In this document: in pieces, positions 8,209-18,404 of the stretch | Layout of the letters: each line of letters begins with the position of its first letter | Numbering within the stretch: position 1 is the stretch's first letter | Assembly: GCA_951812305.1 (NCBI GenBank) | Contig: CATOSB010000012.1 | Coordinates: 81,591 to 145,590, forward strand | Reading direction: 5' to 3' | DNA: 64,000 nucleotides | Source: an uncultured Paracoccaceae bacterium | Lineage (GTDB): Bacteria; Pseudomonadota; Alphaproteobacteria; Rhodobacterales; Rhodobacteraceae | Translations under genes and position numbers: made by a program | Notes under the pieces: model-generated | What the model saw: the letters and a program-made list of their open reading frames with translations, nothing else | The model's database searches: none | Told to the model about the DNA's origin: nothing

Positions 8209-10937
8209 AGGCTCCGGGGGGTGTCTGCGGCATCGCCCGGCTCGTCGGACCCGGTAACGGGCGGAGGCCCTTGTCCGGGCGCGTCGATTGCCTGTGTCTC
8301 TTCATCGGGCGCGACGGGTGGCGTCACATCCGGGTTTGGTTCGATGTCCGACGGACCGGTATCGGAGGTTTCGTCCGGTATCGGCGTTTTGCGGCCGCGC
8401 CCCTCAGTTGCGCCGGTCTCCTGTGCGGCGGCGGTATCCCGGCCCGTGTCCAGCAATCCCGGAACGGCCTCGATCACCCAGGGTTCGCCGGAGCGCAGCC
8501 GGGCGATGATACGCGCCTCGTCCCCGGACAGTGCGAGACTCTCCCCTGCCTCACCGGGAAGGGGGGTGGCATCGTCTCGCCCTTTCTGTCCCTCAACCCC
8601 GGGATATGGCCCGACCGCTGTGGTGTCCTTGCCACCGGGGCCTTGCCCTTCGTCCGCCCTGCGGGTCTCCAGGTCATAGTCGATATCCGGCTCCACCTCG
8701 GGGAAGCCGTCCTCGGGGGCGCTCTCGCCCGGGGATTGTGTGCCCTCTTTTTCTGGCCCCTGCGCCTGATCGGCCGGGCCATGACTCTGCGCTCCGGCCT
8801 CCGCTGCCTTCGCGCCCTTCACCGCCCCGGTTGCCGACGTGGCGACTTCCGGGTTTGTTTTGTCTTTCACGCCATCGGCGGCCTCTGCCTCCCCGATCCG
8901 TTTCATGACCTGCGCATGCCGTTTCGTAGCGGCGAGATGCTCTGCCACGTCTTCGGGCGATCTGACCCGGTCCTTCATGTCCGTCCGGGTGAACCAGATG
9001 GCTTTCGTGGCGAGGATCGGTTTGGACTTGCGGGTGAATATCAGCGCGCCATGCACGGGCAGCTGGCCCAGCGTTGCGGCCGACATGAGCGGCACCTCGC
9101 GGAGTTGTTCCTGCTCGCTGGTTCCGAGCGTGCCGGTCATGGGGGCGAGCGGCGCGGCCGAACTCGACGATCCCTGCGTCCGGGTGCGGATGGTGTGTTT
9201 ACCGAGCATGGTGACGATATCGCTGGCGGTGCGCGATGAGCCGACGGCACTGACCACCCTGGCCTCGCAGCTGTCGAACCAGGCGGAGGCCCCGGCATCG
9301 CCGCCCCAGGCCTCCACGAGCTGCCCGTAGTTCTGATAGATCAGCATGAGATGCATGCCGATGGAGCGCCCGGCATCGCGGACATTGGTCAGTATGTCCA
9401 TGCCACCGAGTACGCGGGCCTCATCGATGAGAAAGAGGCGGCGGGCTTTCGGGCGGTCGGGTTGCTCGGTGAGCCCGGCGATGACGAACATCGCGCCGAA
9501 CAAGAGGCGCGGGAAGGAGGAGAAGTCCCGGGCCGCAAGTTCGGGCAGGTTGATGAAGATGTCGGACTTTGGGCCGAGCGCGGCGATATGGTCGGTCGGG
9601 GACTTCCGCGACTGACCGAAGGCCTGGATATCGGGGAAGCGAACGAAGGCGAGCTTGTTGGAAATGCCCTTGACCACGCCCGGGAAGGTGCGGTCGTCGA
9701 GCGCCGCGATCCCGGTCATCTCGTCATTGATATAGGGCAGATCGGGGTAGGTGGCCGCGATGTCCTGCGCCTCTTCAATCACGTCCTCCCGCTTGCGGTT
9801 GATGAATCTCGAAATCTCCCCCGCGACATTGTTGTTCTTTCTCTCGACGTAATAGGCCATGAGCGCGGCGAAGAGGCTGACGGACATATCGTGGAAATAT
9901 TCGCTGTTCTCGGAGGACCGCGCATGGGCGGGCATCAGCGTTTTGGCCATGGTGTAGTAGACCGAAGGGGTGTCGGGTGCGAGCGGCGCGATGGCCTTGA
10001 AGGGATCGAACCCGGTTTCGGCATCGATGACGATGGCCCGATACCCCATGGCTTCGCGTGCCTCGCGGGTGCGCGCGTAGAGGTCGCCTTTGGGATCTAC
10101 GACGACGAGCGGGCCGTCATAGGTGAGAATGTTGGGAATGACGATGCCGGCGGTCTTGTACCCGGCCGAGGGGGCCAGCACCAGGGCATGGCCGTTGCCC
10201 GCGCCCGGGTCGATGGTGACGAGATGGCCGGTCCCCTGCCGCCCCCAGCTGCGGGGCCGTCCCGGATCGAAGCCGGGAGTCTCTCCGATGGGATCGGAAT
10301 GTTCGCCGAGCACGATGCCGCCGGGATGGGTAAATCGCTGCCGGATCTCGCCGCGACTGGCCCATGTGGCCTGAGGCAGACCGTCTTTATGTCCGCTCCC
10401 CGCCGGGCCGTCGCGGGTGGCGTCGTCAATGGCCCTGATCAGCCCTTTCCAGAGCCGGTAGCCCACGCCTGCGGTGATGGTCGCCATGATCACAAACCCG
10501 GCGAAGGCAAAGAGGACCGCTGTTTCTGCTGTGGAATAGTTGAAGAGGATGGTCCGGAACCAGGGCCATGTATTGTCGAAGACCCATGTGGCCTGCCAGG
10601 CGCCGTCGATCTTCCAGGGCCGGGTGGCATAGAGCGCGATGCCGGGAAACCAGAGACACCACCAGAGCGGGGACCTGCGCCCGAGACCGAGGGCGATCCC
10701 GTGGCAGATCATGGCGGGCAGGAGCGCGGCGAGCAGGAGGCCGGGATCGTAGGACCAGGCGGGTGTGGTGGCGCGCATATAGAGCGCGACGTTGACGATA
10801 AACCCGAGCCATGTGGCAAGGAGCAGGGCGAGCGGCAGGAGGCCGACAGGCGAGACGAGCGTGTCCCGCGCACGGGTCAGTCCCCGCCGGATGGCGGCAG
10901 CTGTCCTTTGTCTGCGGGAGATGTTTCGGTCGGTCAT
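8205..10937 (-). CDS. traG: TraG/VirD4-type coupling ATPase with long acidic C-terminal extension (910 aa)
   Basis: HALVLAPSAGYKTAGIVIPNILTYDGPLVVVDPKGDLYARTREAREAMG…RRLFLIDEARVLGGMDILTNVRDAGRSIGMHLMLIYQNYGQL. Confidence 0.92.
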   Translation of the reverse strand: MTDRNISRRQRTAAAIRRGLTRARDTLVSPVGLLPLALLLATWLGFIVNVALYMRATTPAWSYDPGLLLAALLPAMICHGIALGLGRRSPLWWCLWFPGIALYATRPWKIDGAWQATWVFDNTWPWFRTILFNYSTAETAVLFAFAGFVIMATITAGVGYRLWKGLIRAIDDATRDGPAGSGHKDGLPQATWASRGEIRQRFTHPGGIVLGEHSDPIGETPGFDPGRPRSWGRQGTGHLVTIDPGAGNGHALVLAPSAGYKTAGIVIPNILTYDGPLVVVDPKGDLYARTREAREAMGYRAIVIDAETGFDPFKAIAPLAPDTPSVYYTMAKTLMPAHARSSENSEYFHDMSVSLFAALMAYYVERKNNNVAGEISRFINRKREDVIEEAQDIAATYPDLPYINDEMTGIAALDDRTFPGVVKGISNKLAFVRFPDIQAFGQSRKSPTDHIAALGPKSDIFINLPELAARDFSSFPRLLFGAMFVIAGLTEQPDRPKARRLFLIDEARVLGGMDILTNVRDAGRSIGMHLMLIYQNYGQLVEAWGGDAGASAWFDSCEARVVSAVGSSRTASDIVTMLGKHTIRTRTQGSSSSAAPLAPMTGTLGTSEQEQLREVPLMSAATLGQLPVHGALIFTRKSKPILATKAIWFTRTDMKDRVRSPEDVAEHLAATKRHAQVMKRIGEAEAADGVKDKTNPEVATSATGAVKGAKAAEAGAQSHGPADQAQGPEKEGTQSPGESAPEDGFPEVEPDIDYDLETRRADEGQGPGGKDTTAVGPYPGVEGQKGRDDATPLPGEAGESLALSGDEARIIARLRSGEPWVIEAVPGLLDTGRDTAAAQETGATEGRGRKTPIPDETSDTGPSDIEPNPDVTPPVAPDEETQAIDAPGQGPPPVTGSDEPGDAADTPRSL

Positions 10938-12119
10938 TGGGACTGGCCTTTTGTGATGGGTCGGGCGGGTGTGGACAGAAGGAGCGCCGTCCGACCGGTT
11001 TCGGCGTGGTGGACCTGCCGTCCGGAGAGTCCGGCCATGGCGCGGGCGGCTTTCCGGCGCAGAACGGAAACGGGCAGCGATCCGAGCACGGGCAGCGATG
11101 CGACGACCGGCCCGAAGGCCCCATCGTTGGAGAGCACGACCACGGGCCGGGGATCTTCGGTAAGGAGAGACACCCAGGCCCAGGGCAGGAAGGCTTCGAG
11201 ACAGATCAGCACATCGAAGCCCGGGTCATGGGCAGCGGAGGTCCCGTCGCCCTCCATCAGCGTCCAGGTGCCGGTGACGCCGGGAATACCGAAGCCTGCG
11301 CGGGTGATCGTGGCATCGCCTGTGCGCGCGCATGTTTCCGGGTCCAGCCGCCGGAGCGCACTGCGGCGGACGCCCTCATATGGTTCGGAGACGCCGATAA
11401 AGAGGGTGAGGTTCCGGGTCTTTGCAGCGCGGCACCAGAAGGCGCGTGCGTCGGCGTCTTCGGCCCGGAAGATGTTTTCGCCCAAGCTTGCTGTGCCGCC
11501 CTCGGGAAGGCTGTCCCTGAGCGCGATCCAGCGGGCGCGTTCGGTGATGGTGACGGGTTCGGGGATCTCCCGCCACAGGGACGTGGCCCCTGCGCCGGGC
11601 GCACCGGGTAAGATATTCCAGACCGCAAGTGTCGCGGCAATGCCGGTAAAGAGCACCGTCCGGATCCTTCGGCTCCGCAGGGTCTCCGCGACGGTCAGCG
11701 CCAGCGCGGTGACGATCAGGCCGGCAAATCCCGCGCCTGGCAGAAGGGCGGCCAGCGGCAGGAGCGGCGAGGCGGGGAAGACCGGGAGTGCCAGAAGCGC
11801 CAGGGTCACGGGCAGGATGCCAATCCCTGCGGCAAGCAGCGAGAGCGCGACCACGATCCCTGCGGCTCCGGCCCAGGCAACTCCCGGCCCCATGCCAACC
11901 CCGACAAGACCAGTGGCCGAAGCGATGGCGGGCCAGAGCATGAAGCCGGCCATGGCGGCGGCACGCAGCGCGGCCAGTCCGGACCAGGCCGCGACGAGCA
12001 ATGGCAGCAGCGCCAGCGCGAAGGGCACGGGCGGCAGAAAGAAGGCCGCAAAGGCGAGCGCCGCGCTGCCGGGGACGAAGAGAAACCTGTGCCACCCGCC
12101 TGCCTTCAGGTGTCTCATG
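10934..12119 (-). CDS. TraB-like conjugal transfer membrane protein
   Basis: N-terminal multi-TM segment plus C-terminal nitrilase-like soluble part (GFDVLICLEAFLPWAWVSLLTEDPRPVVVLSNDGAF). Confidence 0.65.
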
Positions 12120-13172
12120 CGCCCGCCCTCCGGGCCGAGGCGATGGCGCCGAGCAGGGCGAAAGCCCCCCGGGTCATCAGCGTGTCGTTGAGATCGCGTT
12201 TCGAGCCTTCCGGTTCGGGGGCCTCGGCGATGCGGAGTCGGCAGCCCCGGTCGAGATGAGGGGCCAGCGCCGCCCGAAACGCACGCCCCGCCGGGCTGCC
12301 CGGCGCATCCCGGTCGGGCGCAAGGATCACCACGCGGTCCACCGGGACCGGCGCGCGCTTCCATCCCGAGACCCCGAACACCGCCCAGGTCTCAAGCCCC
12401 GTTACGGATCGGAGTGTCAGGGCGGTCTCGGGGCCTTCGGCGATCACCAGTGGCGCGTCCTTCTCAACACTGCCCGCCGCCGGAAACCGGGCCGGTGCCC
12501 CGCCGATTGTGCCGAAGGCGGGCTTGGGGATTTCCACGGCGGCCTTGCGCCCGTCCGCATCGATCAGGATGCGCTGGCCGCCGACCGCATGCCCGTTCCC
12601 ATCCATGGCCCAGACCACAAGCGCGGGCCGGTCGGGATCGCGGACGCGCAGGCGCGGGATCGGCGGCAGCCAGGCCAGGCCGGTTTCGGGCAGGTCCCGA
12701 ATGCCACGCCCGGCGAGATAGACCTCTGCCGGACTGCCCCGCACCGGACGGGTCCATCCCTCTATCGTCTGCACCAGCGCCCGGAGGTAGGCGCGGTCCC
12801 CGGTATCTCTGTCTGCGGGCTTCCGTCTGTCCGGCATTGGGGCGTTGCCCAGCCAGCGCGACGCCTCTGCGAGCACACGCGGAAAGTCGCTTCGCGCGCT
12901 TGTGAGGCCACAGAACACCATCGCGGCAAGATCGAGAGTATCGCCGCCTTCCCCGGCGGAATGATCGCACCAGAGCCCGCGCCGATCACCCTTCATCCTC
13001 ATCGAGAGCGCGTCGTTTTCCTTCGCCCGCCAGTCAGAGGCTCCGGGACGGACCGGCTCGCCGAAGGCCCTGCGAAAGAGATCTTCCGCCCGGGCCTCGA
13101 GCGCGGCCCTGACCTTCGCCGCATCCGGGCCTGCCGGCTTGCCCGTGCCGGTATGGGTCTCACTCGACGGCA
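12115..13172 (-). CDS. Toprim-domain DNA primase-like protein
   Basis: SMRMKGDRRGLWCDHSAGEGGDTLDL… and PLVIAEGPETALTLRSVTGLETWAVFGVSGW…VVILAPDRDAPGS Toprim motifs. Confidence 0.85.
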
Positions 13173-14020
13173 TAGGGATCAAGGCTCCAGTTGCGGACAG
13201 AGGGGGACAGCGTTCCGGCGCGTTCCGCGCCGCGCATGGCAGCACCGACATCGCGCAGCCTGACCGCGCCGAAGGCGAGAACGCTTGTGTCGGGGATGGG
13301 CGCGGCAGGCCGGGGGTTGTGGAGGGCCAGAGAGACCGGCTGGCCCGCCAGAACCGCGAGCACGGTGTCGGGGGTTGTGAGCGCCCGGTTGCCGGCCAGC
13401 CCGCGATAGGCGGAGTGTCCCCGCTGCGGTCCATGGGTCAGCGGCAGGGCGGCCCAGATGCCCGCGAGGCAATTGCCATAGCGGGGATGGTTGGCGGGCG
13501 GACCGGGGGTGCCGCATTCCGCGATCAGAAGCTCTGCGAGACGATCCTGAAGTGCTGCATCAAACCGGGTGGCGCGCGCGATCCCGTGGGTTCTGACCAG
13601 GCGGGCGAGCGTGTCGCGGATGAACTGGTAGCCCCCGGCAGCGGTGGAGGGTGCGCCTTTGGCCCGGACCCGGGTCTGCCAGTCGAGCACGTCGCCCACA
13701 GACATGGCGGTGAGCGGTTTCGGAGGGGCGCGCGGGATGCGGCGTTCGTAATCGTCATAGCCGCGCGGGGCCTCGAGCGCGCGGATGAAGCCCAGAAGAT
13801 CGGTGGTGGTGCGGGTCTCTGCCAGGATGGTGTCCAGAGGGGTCAGGCAGAGAACAAGCAGGAGGGTGAGGCCCTGCCCCGCACCGCGCAAAAGCCTGAC
13901 GGCGCGGCGCGGGAAGGTCAATGCCGCCGGGTCTTTGGTGCGGCGCTTTGCATGTCGCCGCTGTTGCCCGGTGGTCCGAAGATACCCATCGGCGGTCGTG
14001 CTGCGTGAGAGGCTCATCTG
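13160..14020 (-). CDS. muramidase / lysozyme-like protein, conjugation associated
   Basis: LLGFIRALEAPRGYDDYERRIP…MSVGDVLDWQTRVRAKGAPSTAAGGYQFIRDTLARL, paralogous to the adjacent fusion protein. Confidence 0.75.
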   Translation of the reverse strand, partial: QMSLSRSTTADGYLRTTGQQRRHAKRRTKDPAALTFPRRAVRLLRGAGQGLTLLLVLCLTPLDTILAETRTTTDLLGFIRALEAPRGYDDYERRIPRAPPKPLTAMSVGDVLDWQTRVRAKGAPSTAAGGYQFIRDTLARLVRTHGIARATRFDAALQDRLAELLIAECGTPGPPANHPRYGNCLAGIWAALPLTHGPQRGHSAYRGLAGNRALTTPDTVLAVLAGQPVSLALHNPRPAAPIPDTSVLAFGAVRLRDVGAAMRGAERAGTLSPSVRNWSLDPYAVE

Positions 14021-15369
14021 ACGATCCTTCCGATGGCGGGGGGCAGGAGCCACGCGAGCGCGGCGGCGGTGATCTCCAGCAGCAGGAATGACATCGCGGC
14101 AAAAAGCGGGTTGGTCTCTGAGCGGACCGTCCAGGCCATCTCGAGCGTGGTCCCGGTGAGGAGCATGACCACGAGCAGGGAGAGCCCCGCCGAGACCGGC
14201 AGCAGCGTGGCACTGCGCGCTTTTGCGGTGGTCTCCTTCAGCCCGCCGAAGCCAAGGGCGAAGAGGCCGGCGGCGGCGGCCAGCAACAGTCGGGCGCTCC
14301 AGTAGACGATAAGTCCCGGAAGAAGGGCGAAGGGTAAAAGGTTCAGCGCGGCGATTACGATCACGCCGACCTGTATCGCTATGGGCCAGATTCCCAACCC
14401 TTCGAAGAGCGAGAAGATGAGCGCCGTGCGGCCCGACACGAAGGCGTTGAGCGAAAACGCCGTGCCGGTGCCCGGGCTTCCGGCCAGTTGGCGTACAACC
14501 GCACCGATGAAGTCGATAAACGCGCCCGGCATGGTGAGCAGCGCAAGGCAGAGACAGACGGTCAGAAGCCGGAAGGCGATGCCTTTGTAGAGAACACCGG
14601 GATTGCCGGAGAGGATCCAGTTCCCTGCCCGGAGAACCAGATCGATGACGAAGAGGCCGAGCAGCAGGCCGATGGCCCAGATGCCGATCTCCGCGAGCAC
14701 CTTCTGCGAGGCCTGGGCGATCTCCTCCAGCACCTGGTCCCAGTGGAAGCCGAAGGCCCTGCCGCCCCGGATCGCGCCGATTTCCCCTCCGAGGCTGGCC
14801 ACATCCCGCTCGCAGGCGAGAACCGCCCTGTAGCTCGGGGCGGTGATGAGGGCGTGGTTCCCGGCAACCCCTTCGTAGATCGAGTGCCCCGCGCCGGCAC
14901 CGCTGACACGCGGCAGCGCGGCCCAGACCCCGGCAATCCTGTTGGCGGTCGCGGGTGAGGTATCGCCCGCCCGGTATCCGGTGGCGCGCAACAGGTGCCG
15001 CCCGAGCCGGTCCTGTGTCGCCGCGTCGAAGGTCTCCGAGGGCCGCACCAGACCCTGATCGACGAGACGCTGAAGGGTGGGGCGGATGATCTGGTACTTT
15101 CCGGCAGCCGAAGAGATCGAGCCGCCGCGCACCGTGTTGCGCTGCCAGGCCAGCACCTCGCCCACGCTCATCGTCGTGACCGCGCGGGGCGGGCGCACCT
15201 TCACCCGGTAATTGACGGTGTCATAGCTCCCGCGCGCTTCCAGCCGCCCGACCAGATCAAGCACCGTGTCCTCGGTGCAGGCAGGCGCAGGCAGGGCCAT
15301 AAAGAGACAGGCGAGACACAGCAGGGCCGAAAGCAGCCTGGACCGCAGAGGATATGCATCAAACCCCAT
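14014..15369 (-). CDS. fusion of muramidase-like domain and TrbL/VirB6-like membrane domain
   Basis: N-term VLDLVGRLEARGSYDTVNYRV…MSVGEVLAWQRNTVRGGSISSAAGKYQIIRPTLQRL; C-term multi-TM …VLAEIGIWAIGLLLGLFVIDLVLRAGNWIL. Confidence 0.8.
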   Translation of the reverse strand: MGFDAYPLRSRLLSALLCLACLFMALPAPACTEDTVLDLVGRLEARGSYDTVNYRVKVRPPRAVTTMSVGEVLAWQRNTVRGGSISSAAGKYQIIRPTLQRLVDQGLVRPSETFDAATQDRLGRHLLRATGYRAGDTSPATANRIAGVWAALPRVSGAGAGHSIYEGVAGNHALITAPSYRAVLACERDVASLGGEIGAIRGGRAFGFHWDQVLEEIAQASQKVLAEIGIWAIGLLLGLFVIDLVLRAGNWILSGNPGVLYKGIAFRLLTVCLCLALLTMPGAFIDFIGAVVRQLAGSPGTGTAFSLNAFVSGRTALIFSLFEGLGIWPIAIQVGVIVIAALNLLPFALLPGLIVYWSARLLLAAAAGLFALGFGGLKETTAKARSATLLPVSAGLSLLVVMLLTGTTLEMAWTVRSETNPLFAAMSFLLLEITAAALAWLLPPAIGRIVR

Positions 15370-15408
15370 GGGCGTGTCCCCATGGTCGTGCCGGATTGAC
15401 CGCCGGAA

Positions 15409-15426
15409 ATAATATGTACATATTAT
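15409..15426. promoter_or_regulatory. 18-bp perfect palindrome ATAATATGTACATATTAT, candidate BrnA operator
   Basis: Perfect palindrome 4 bp upstream of brnT ATG and between divergent genes. Confidence 0.6.
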
Positions 15427-15430
15427 GTAG

Positions 15431-15697
15431 ATGGATTTTGAATGGGATACGGCAAAGCGTCTGCGTAATTTGGGCAAACACGGGATCGACTTCGCGGCGA
15501 TAGGGTCTTTCGCATGGGAAATTGCCATAACCAGGGAGGACAGGCGTGGTGACTATGGCGAACGAAGATTCATCTCGATCAGTCTCATAGGTAACCGCCA
15601 CCATGTCGCTGTCTGGAGCCTGCGCGGTGATGCCCGCCGCCTTATTTCCCTTCGAAAAGCGAACAAACGAGAGGTTAAAGCCTATGTCGCAGAATAA
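15431..15697 (+). CDS. brnT: BrnT family toxin
   Basis: MDFEWDTAKRLRNLGKHGIDFAAIGSFAWEIAITREDRRGDYGERRFISISLIGNRHHVAVWSLRGDARRLISLRKANKREVKAY. Confidence 0.9.
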   Translation: MDFEWDTAKRLRNLGKHGIDFAAIGSFAWEIAITREDRRGDYGERRFISISLIGNRHHVAVWSLRGDARRLISLRKANKREVKAYVAE

Positions 15698-15908
15698 ATC
15701 GTATATTGATGAAAACGGCGATGCCCTTGAACTGGATGAGGCGTGGTTTGCCAAAGCCCGGCGCGGACGGCCACCGTTGCCACCCGAGAAACGCAAGAAG
15801 TCGGTGCATATGATGCTGGATCCTGACATTCTGGCGCGCCTTAAATCGGAGGGCCGTGGCTGGCAGACGCGTGCCAACGCGCTTTTGCGCGCGGCTTTGG
15901 GCCTGTAG
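15684..15908 (+). CDS. brnA: BrnA family antitoxin
   Basis: ALELDEAWFAKARRGRPPLPPEKRKKSVHMMLDPDILARLKSEGRGWQTRANALLRAALGL; overlaps brnT. Confidence 0.88.
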   Translation: MSQNKSYIDENGDALELDEAWFAKARRGRPPLPPEKRKKSVHMMLDPDILARLKSEGRGWQTRANALLRAALGL

Positions 15909-15912
15909 GCGC

Positions 15913-16382
15913 TCACGGGATCACCGCCGGGAGGGATATGTCGTCTTCGACGAGGACGTTCATGAGTGCGCCGGCCTTGACGCGGAAGCGGGGGCCACGC
16001 TCAAGCAACTGCCCGAGATAGTCTTCTGCCACGCGTCCGGTTGCGCTGCCGGTGGCCTGGGCGACGAGTGCGCCGAGATCGCTTTCTTCCCGGTCTTTCG
16101 TTCCTGTGAGGATCTGTGTTGCATTGCCGGCGAGATCAAACAGCACGGCGGCGCCGAGCGCGGTCAGCAGGCCGGTCGTGCGCTGCCCGCGCACGCCGGA
16201 GGCGCCGTCGGCCCCGAGGGTGGCGAATTTGTCCAGATCATGGCGCGTCCCGTCGGGCATTCGGAGATCGGTCCAGGCGAAGAAGAGCCGTCGCTGCCCG
16301 GTTCGGGTGTCCGAGCCATAGGTGCCGACAAGCGCCGCGCCGCGCGGGATGAGCACGCGCGTTCCGGTGTCGCTGTGTTAGC
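15913..16382 (-). pseudogene. TrbI/VirB10 C-terminal fragment
   Basis: SDTGTRVLIPRGAALVGTYGSDTRTGQRRLFFAWTDLRMPDGTRHDLDKFATLGADGASGV… with 5' end cut at about 16380. Confidence 0.8.
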
Positions 16383-16803
16383 AACAGTCTCCAACCTATC
16401 AATAAATTTCCAGTCTGCCTCATCTTCATCTCTGAACTTGATGTTGGTCACGACCAGTGACCATTCTGGATCTCCAACATCAAGAAAGATAGCCGCCGGT
16501 GCTCCAAGATGGTCACGCATCAACATGCGAACCCCATCAGAAATTCGAGCTTCCCAACCTTCGATGGTATGAGCTTGACAATACATCGGAGAGAACCGTT
16601 CCGGCTCTATAATTTTTAGGAGTTCGGTTTTACCAAGCATGTCAGGATCGGCCGCACTCACTCTTCCTTGCTCAACAAGCTTCCAAACTTCCGTCAAACT
16701 ATCGCTTGACGCAAAGATAATTGGTTTCACCGCCTTGGAGGCTTCCAAAAAATCCGCTGTGGATAAACAGCGCTCTTTAGTAACTTCTGTTAGAACTTCT
16801 GAC

Positions 16804-18404
16804 GTAACTCCCAAGCACCCCCCACGTTTGAGTGTTATTGTCAGTTTTATGGTGAGTCGAATTTGCCATTTTGCGCGTGTTTTTTTTCTTTCTTGTCTGA
16901 ATTCTGTGGCGCCGGGTTGATTTCTCTGAATCAGTGGTGGGATGGATCAGGTTGCCGCCCTTGAACAACTTCTCGCCACGGCTCTGCGTCGGATCGCTGA
17001 GCTTGAAGCTGCGTTGGCGAGCATGGCGGAAGAGATCACGGACCTGCGCCGACAGTTGGCCAAGAACAGCAGCAATAGCAGCAAGCCCCCTTCAAGTGAT
17101 GGCCTGAAGAAGCCAGCCCCGCGCAGCCTGCGTGGCAAATCCGGAAAGAAAAGTGGCGGCCAAGTTGGCCACCGGGGCGACACCCTGCGCCAGACGTCAA
17201 CACCCGACTTTGTCGAACGGCATGAGGCGACGCATTGCAGCGCCTGTCAGAGCGCCCTGACGGCGGAGATGGTGAAAGGGATCGAGAAGCGTCAGGTGTT
17301 CGACTTGCCTGCGCCACGCCTGGAGGTCACCGAGCATCAGGCGGCGGTTTATTGTTGCGACCATTGTCGAGCCACGACGACGGCTGGCTTTCCCGATGGC
17401 GTGGCCGCGCATGTGCAATATGGCACGCGCATGCGGGCAGTGGCGGTCTATTGCAATGTTCAGCAGCTGATACCCGAGGATCGGGTCTGCCAGCTTATGC
17501 GCGACCTGTTTGGGGCCACCAGCTTGTGCGCGGCCAGCGTGACCAACTGGACGCGCGGCGCGGCAAATAAGATGGGTGTCGTGGTTGAACACATTCTCGC
17601 CCGGCTTGCCGAAGGCGGCGTTCGGCATCTGGACGAGACCGGACTTCGTGTTGCCGGCAAGCTGCACTGGCTGCACACGATCTGCGATACCGCCTTCACC
17701 CATTACCGCATCAGCGCCAAACGCGGTGCTGTTCCAACCTTCCTGACCGGCGGGACGATCATTCATGATCACTGGAAACCCTACTACGCCCATATGAGCG
17801 GAGTGGACGCCCACGCCCTCTGCGGGGCGCATCACTTGCGCGAACTCAAGGCCATCGAAGAGATCGAAAAAGAGCCTTGGGCGACGGAGATGAGCGCAGT
17901 GCTTCATAGCGCCAATCAGCTCAGATGCGCGGCTCAGGATCAAGGCGAGACCGAACTCCCGGAACTGGTTCGCCAGGGTATAGTCACCAGATACATGGCG
18001 ATCCTCGCCAAGGGGCTCGCCTTCCACGAACGCCGGCCCCCGCTGGCCAAAAGCCCCGGCACCCGCGGCCGAAAAGCCAGGCGGCCAGGCCACAACCTGC
18101 TCCTCCGCCTGCGTGACTACCGCGATGACGTTTTGCGATTCATCGCCGACTTCGCGGTCCCATTCACAAACAATCAGGCCGAACAGGACCTGCGCATGAT
18201 GAAGCTGCGCATGAAAATCTCGGGCACCTTCCGCACCCTCGAGGGCGCGCGGGTCTTCGCCGACATCAGGTCCGTCATCTCGACGGCCAGAAAACACCGG
18301 TTCAACATCCTGGAAATCCTGACCCTGTCACCACCTCAGATCATCGCACGGCTCTGACGGAACAAAACCCCGCAACCCTATCGGACAGGGTGCTTGGGAG
18401 TTAC
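16804..18404 (+). mobile_element. IS66 family element copy 1 (1601 bp), left member of tandem
   Basis: TIR GTAACTCCCAAGCACCC…; left TSD CTTCTGAC 16796-16803. Confidence 0.95.
16942..18357 (+). CDS. IS66 family transposase (single-ORF type)
   Basis: RRQLAKNSSNSSKPPSSDGLKKP…KSGGQVGHRGDTLRQ…FAVPFTNNQAEQDLRMMKLRMKISGTFRTLEGA. Confidence 0.95.
   Translation: MDQVAALEQLLATALRRIAELEAALASMAEEITDLRRQLAKNSSNSSKPPSSDGLKKPAPRSLRGKSGKKSGGQVGHRGDTLRQTSTPDFVERHEATHCSACQSALTAEMVKGIEKRQVFDLPAPRLEVTEHQAAVYCCDHCRATTTAGFPDGVAAHVQYGTRMRAVAVYCNVQQLIPEDRVCQLMRDLFGATSLCAASVTNWTRGAANKMGVVVEHILARLAEGGVRHLDETGLRVAGKLHWLHTICDTAFTHYRISAKRGAVPTFLTGGTIIHDHWKPYYAHMSGVDAHALCGAHHLRELKAIEEIEKEPWATEMSAVLHSANQLRCAAQDQGETELPELVRQGIVTRYMAILAKGLAFHERRPPLAKSPGTRGRKARRPGHNLLLRLRDYRDDVLRFIADFAVPFTNNQAEQDLRMMKLRMKISGTFRTLEGARVFADIRSVISTARKHRFNILEILTLSPPQIIARL

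Noticed and set aside
9351-12191. 946-aa plus-strand ORF
   Set aside because: Antisense to traG/traB; GC-rich shadow ORF with low-complexity composition, while the minus strand encodes recognisable proteins.
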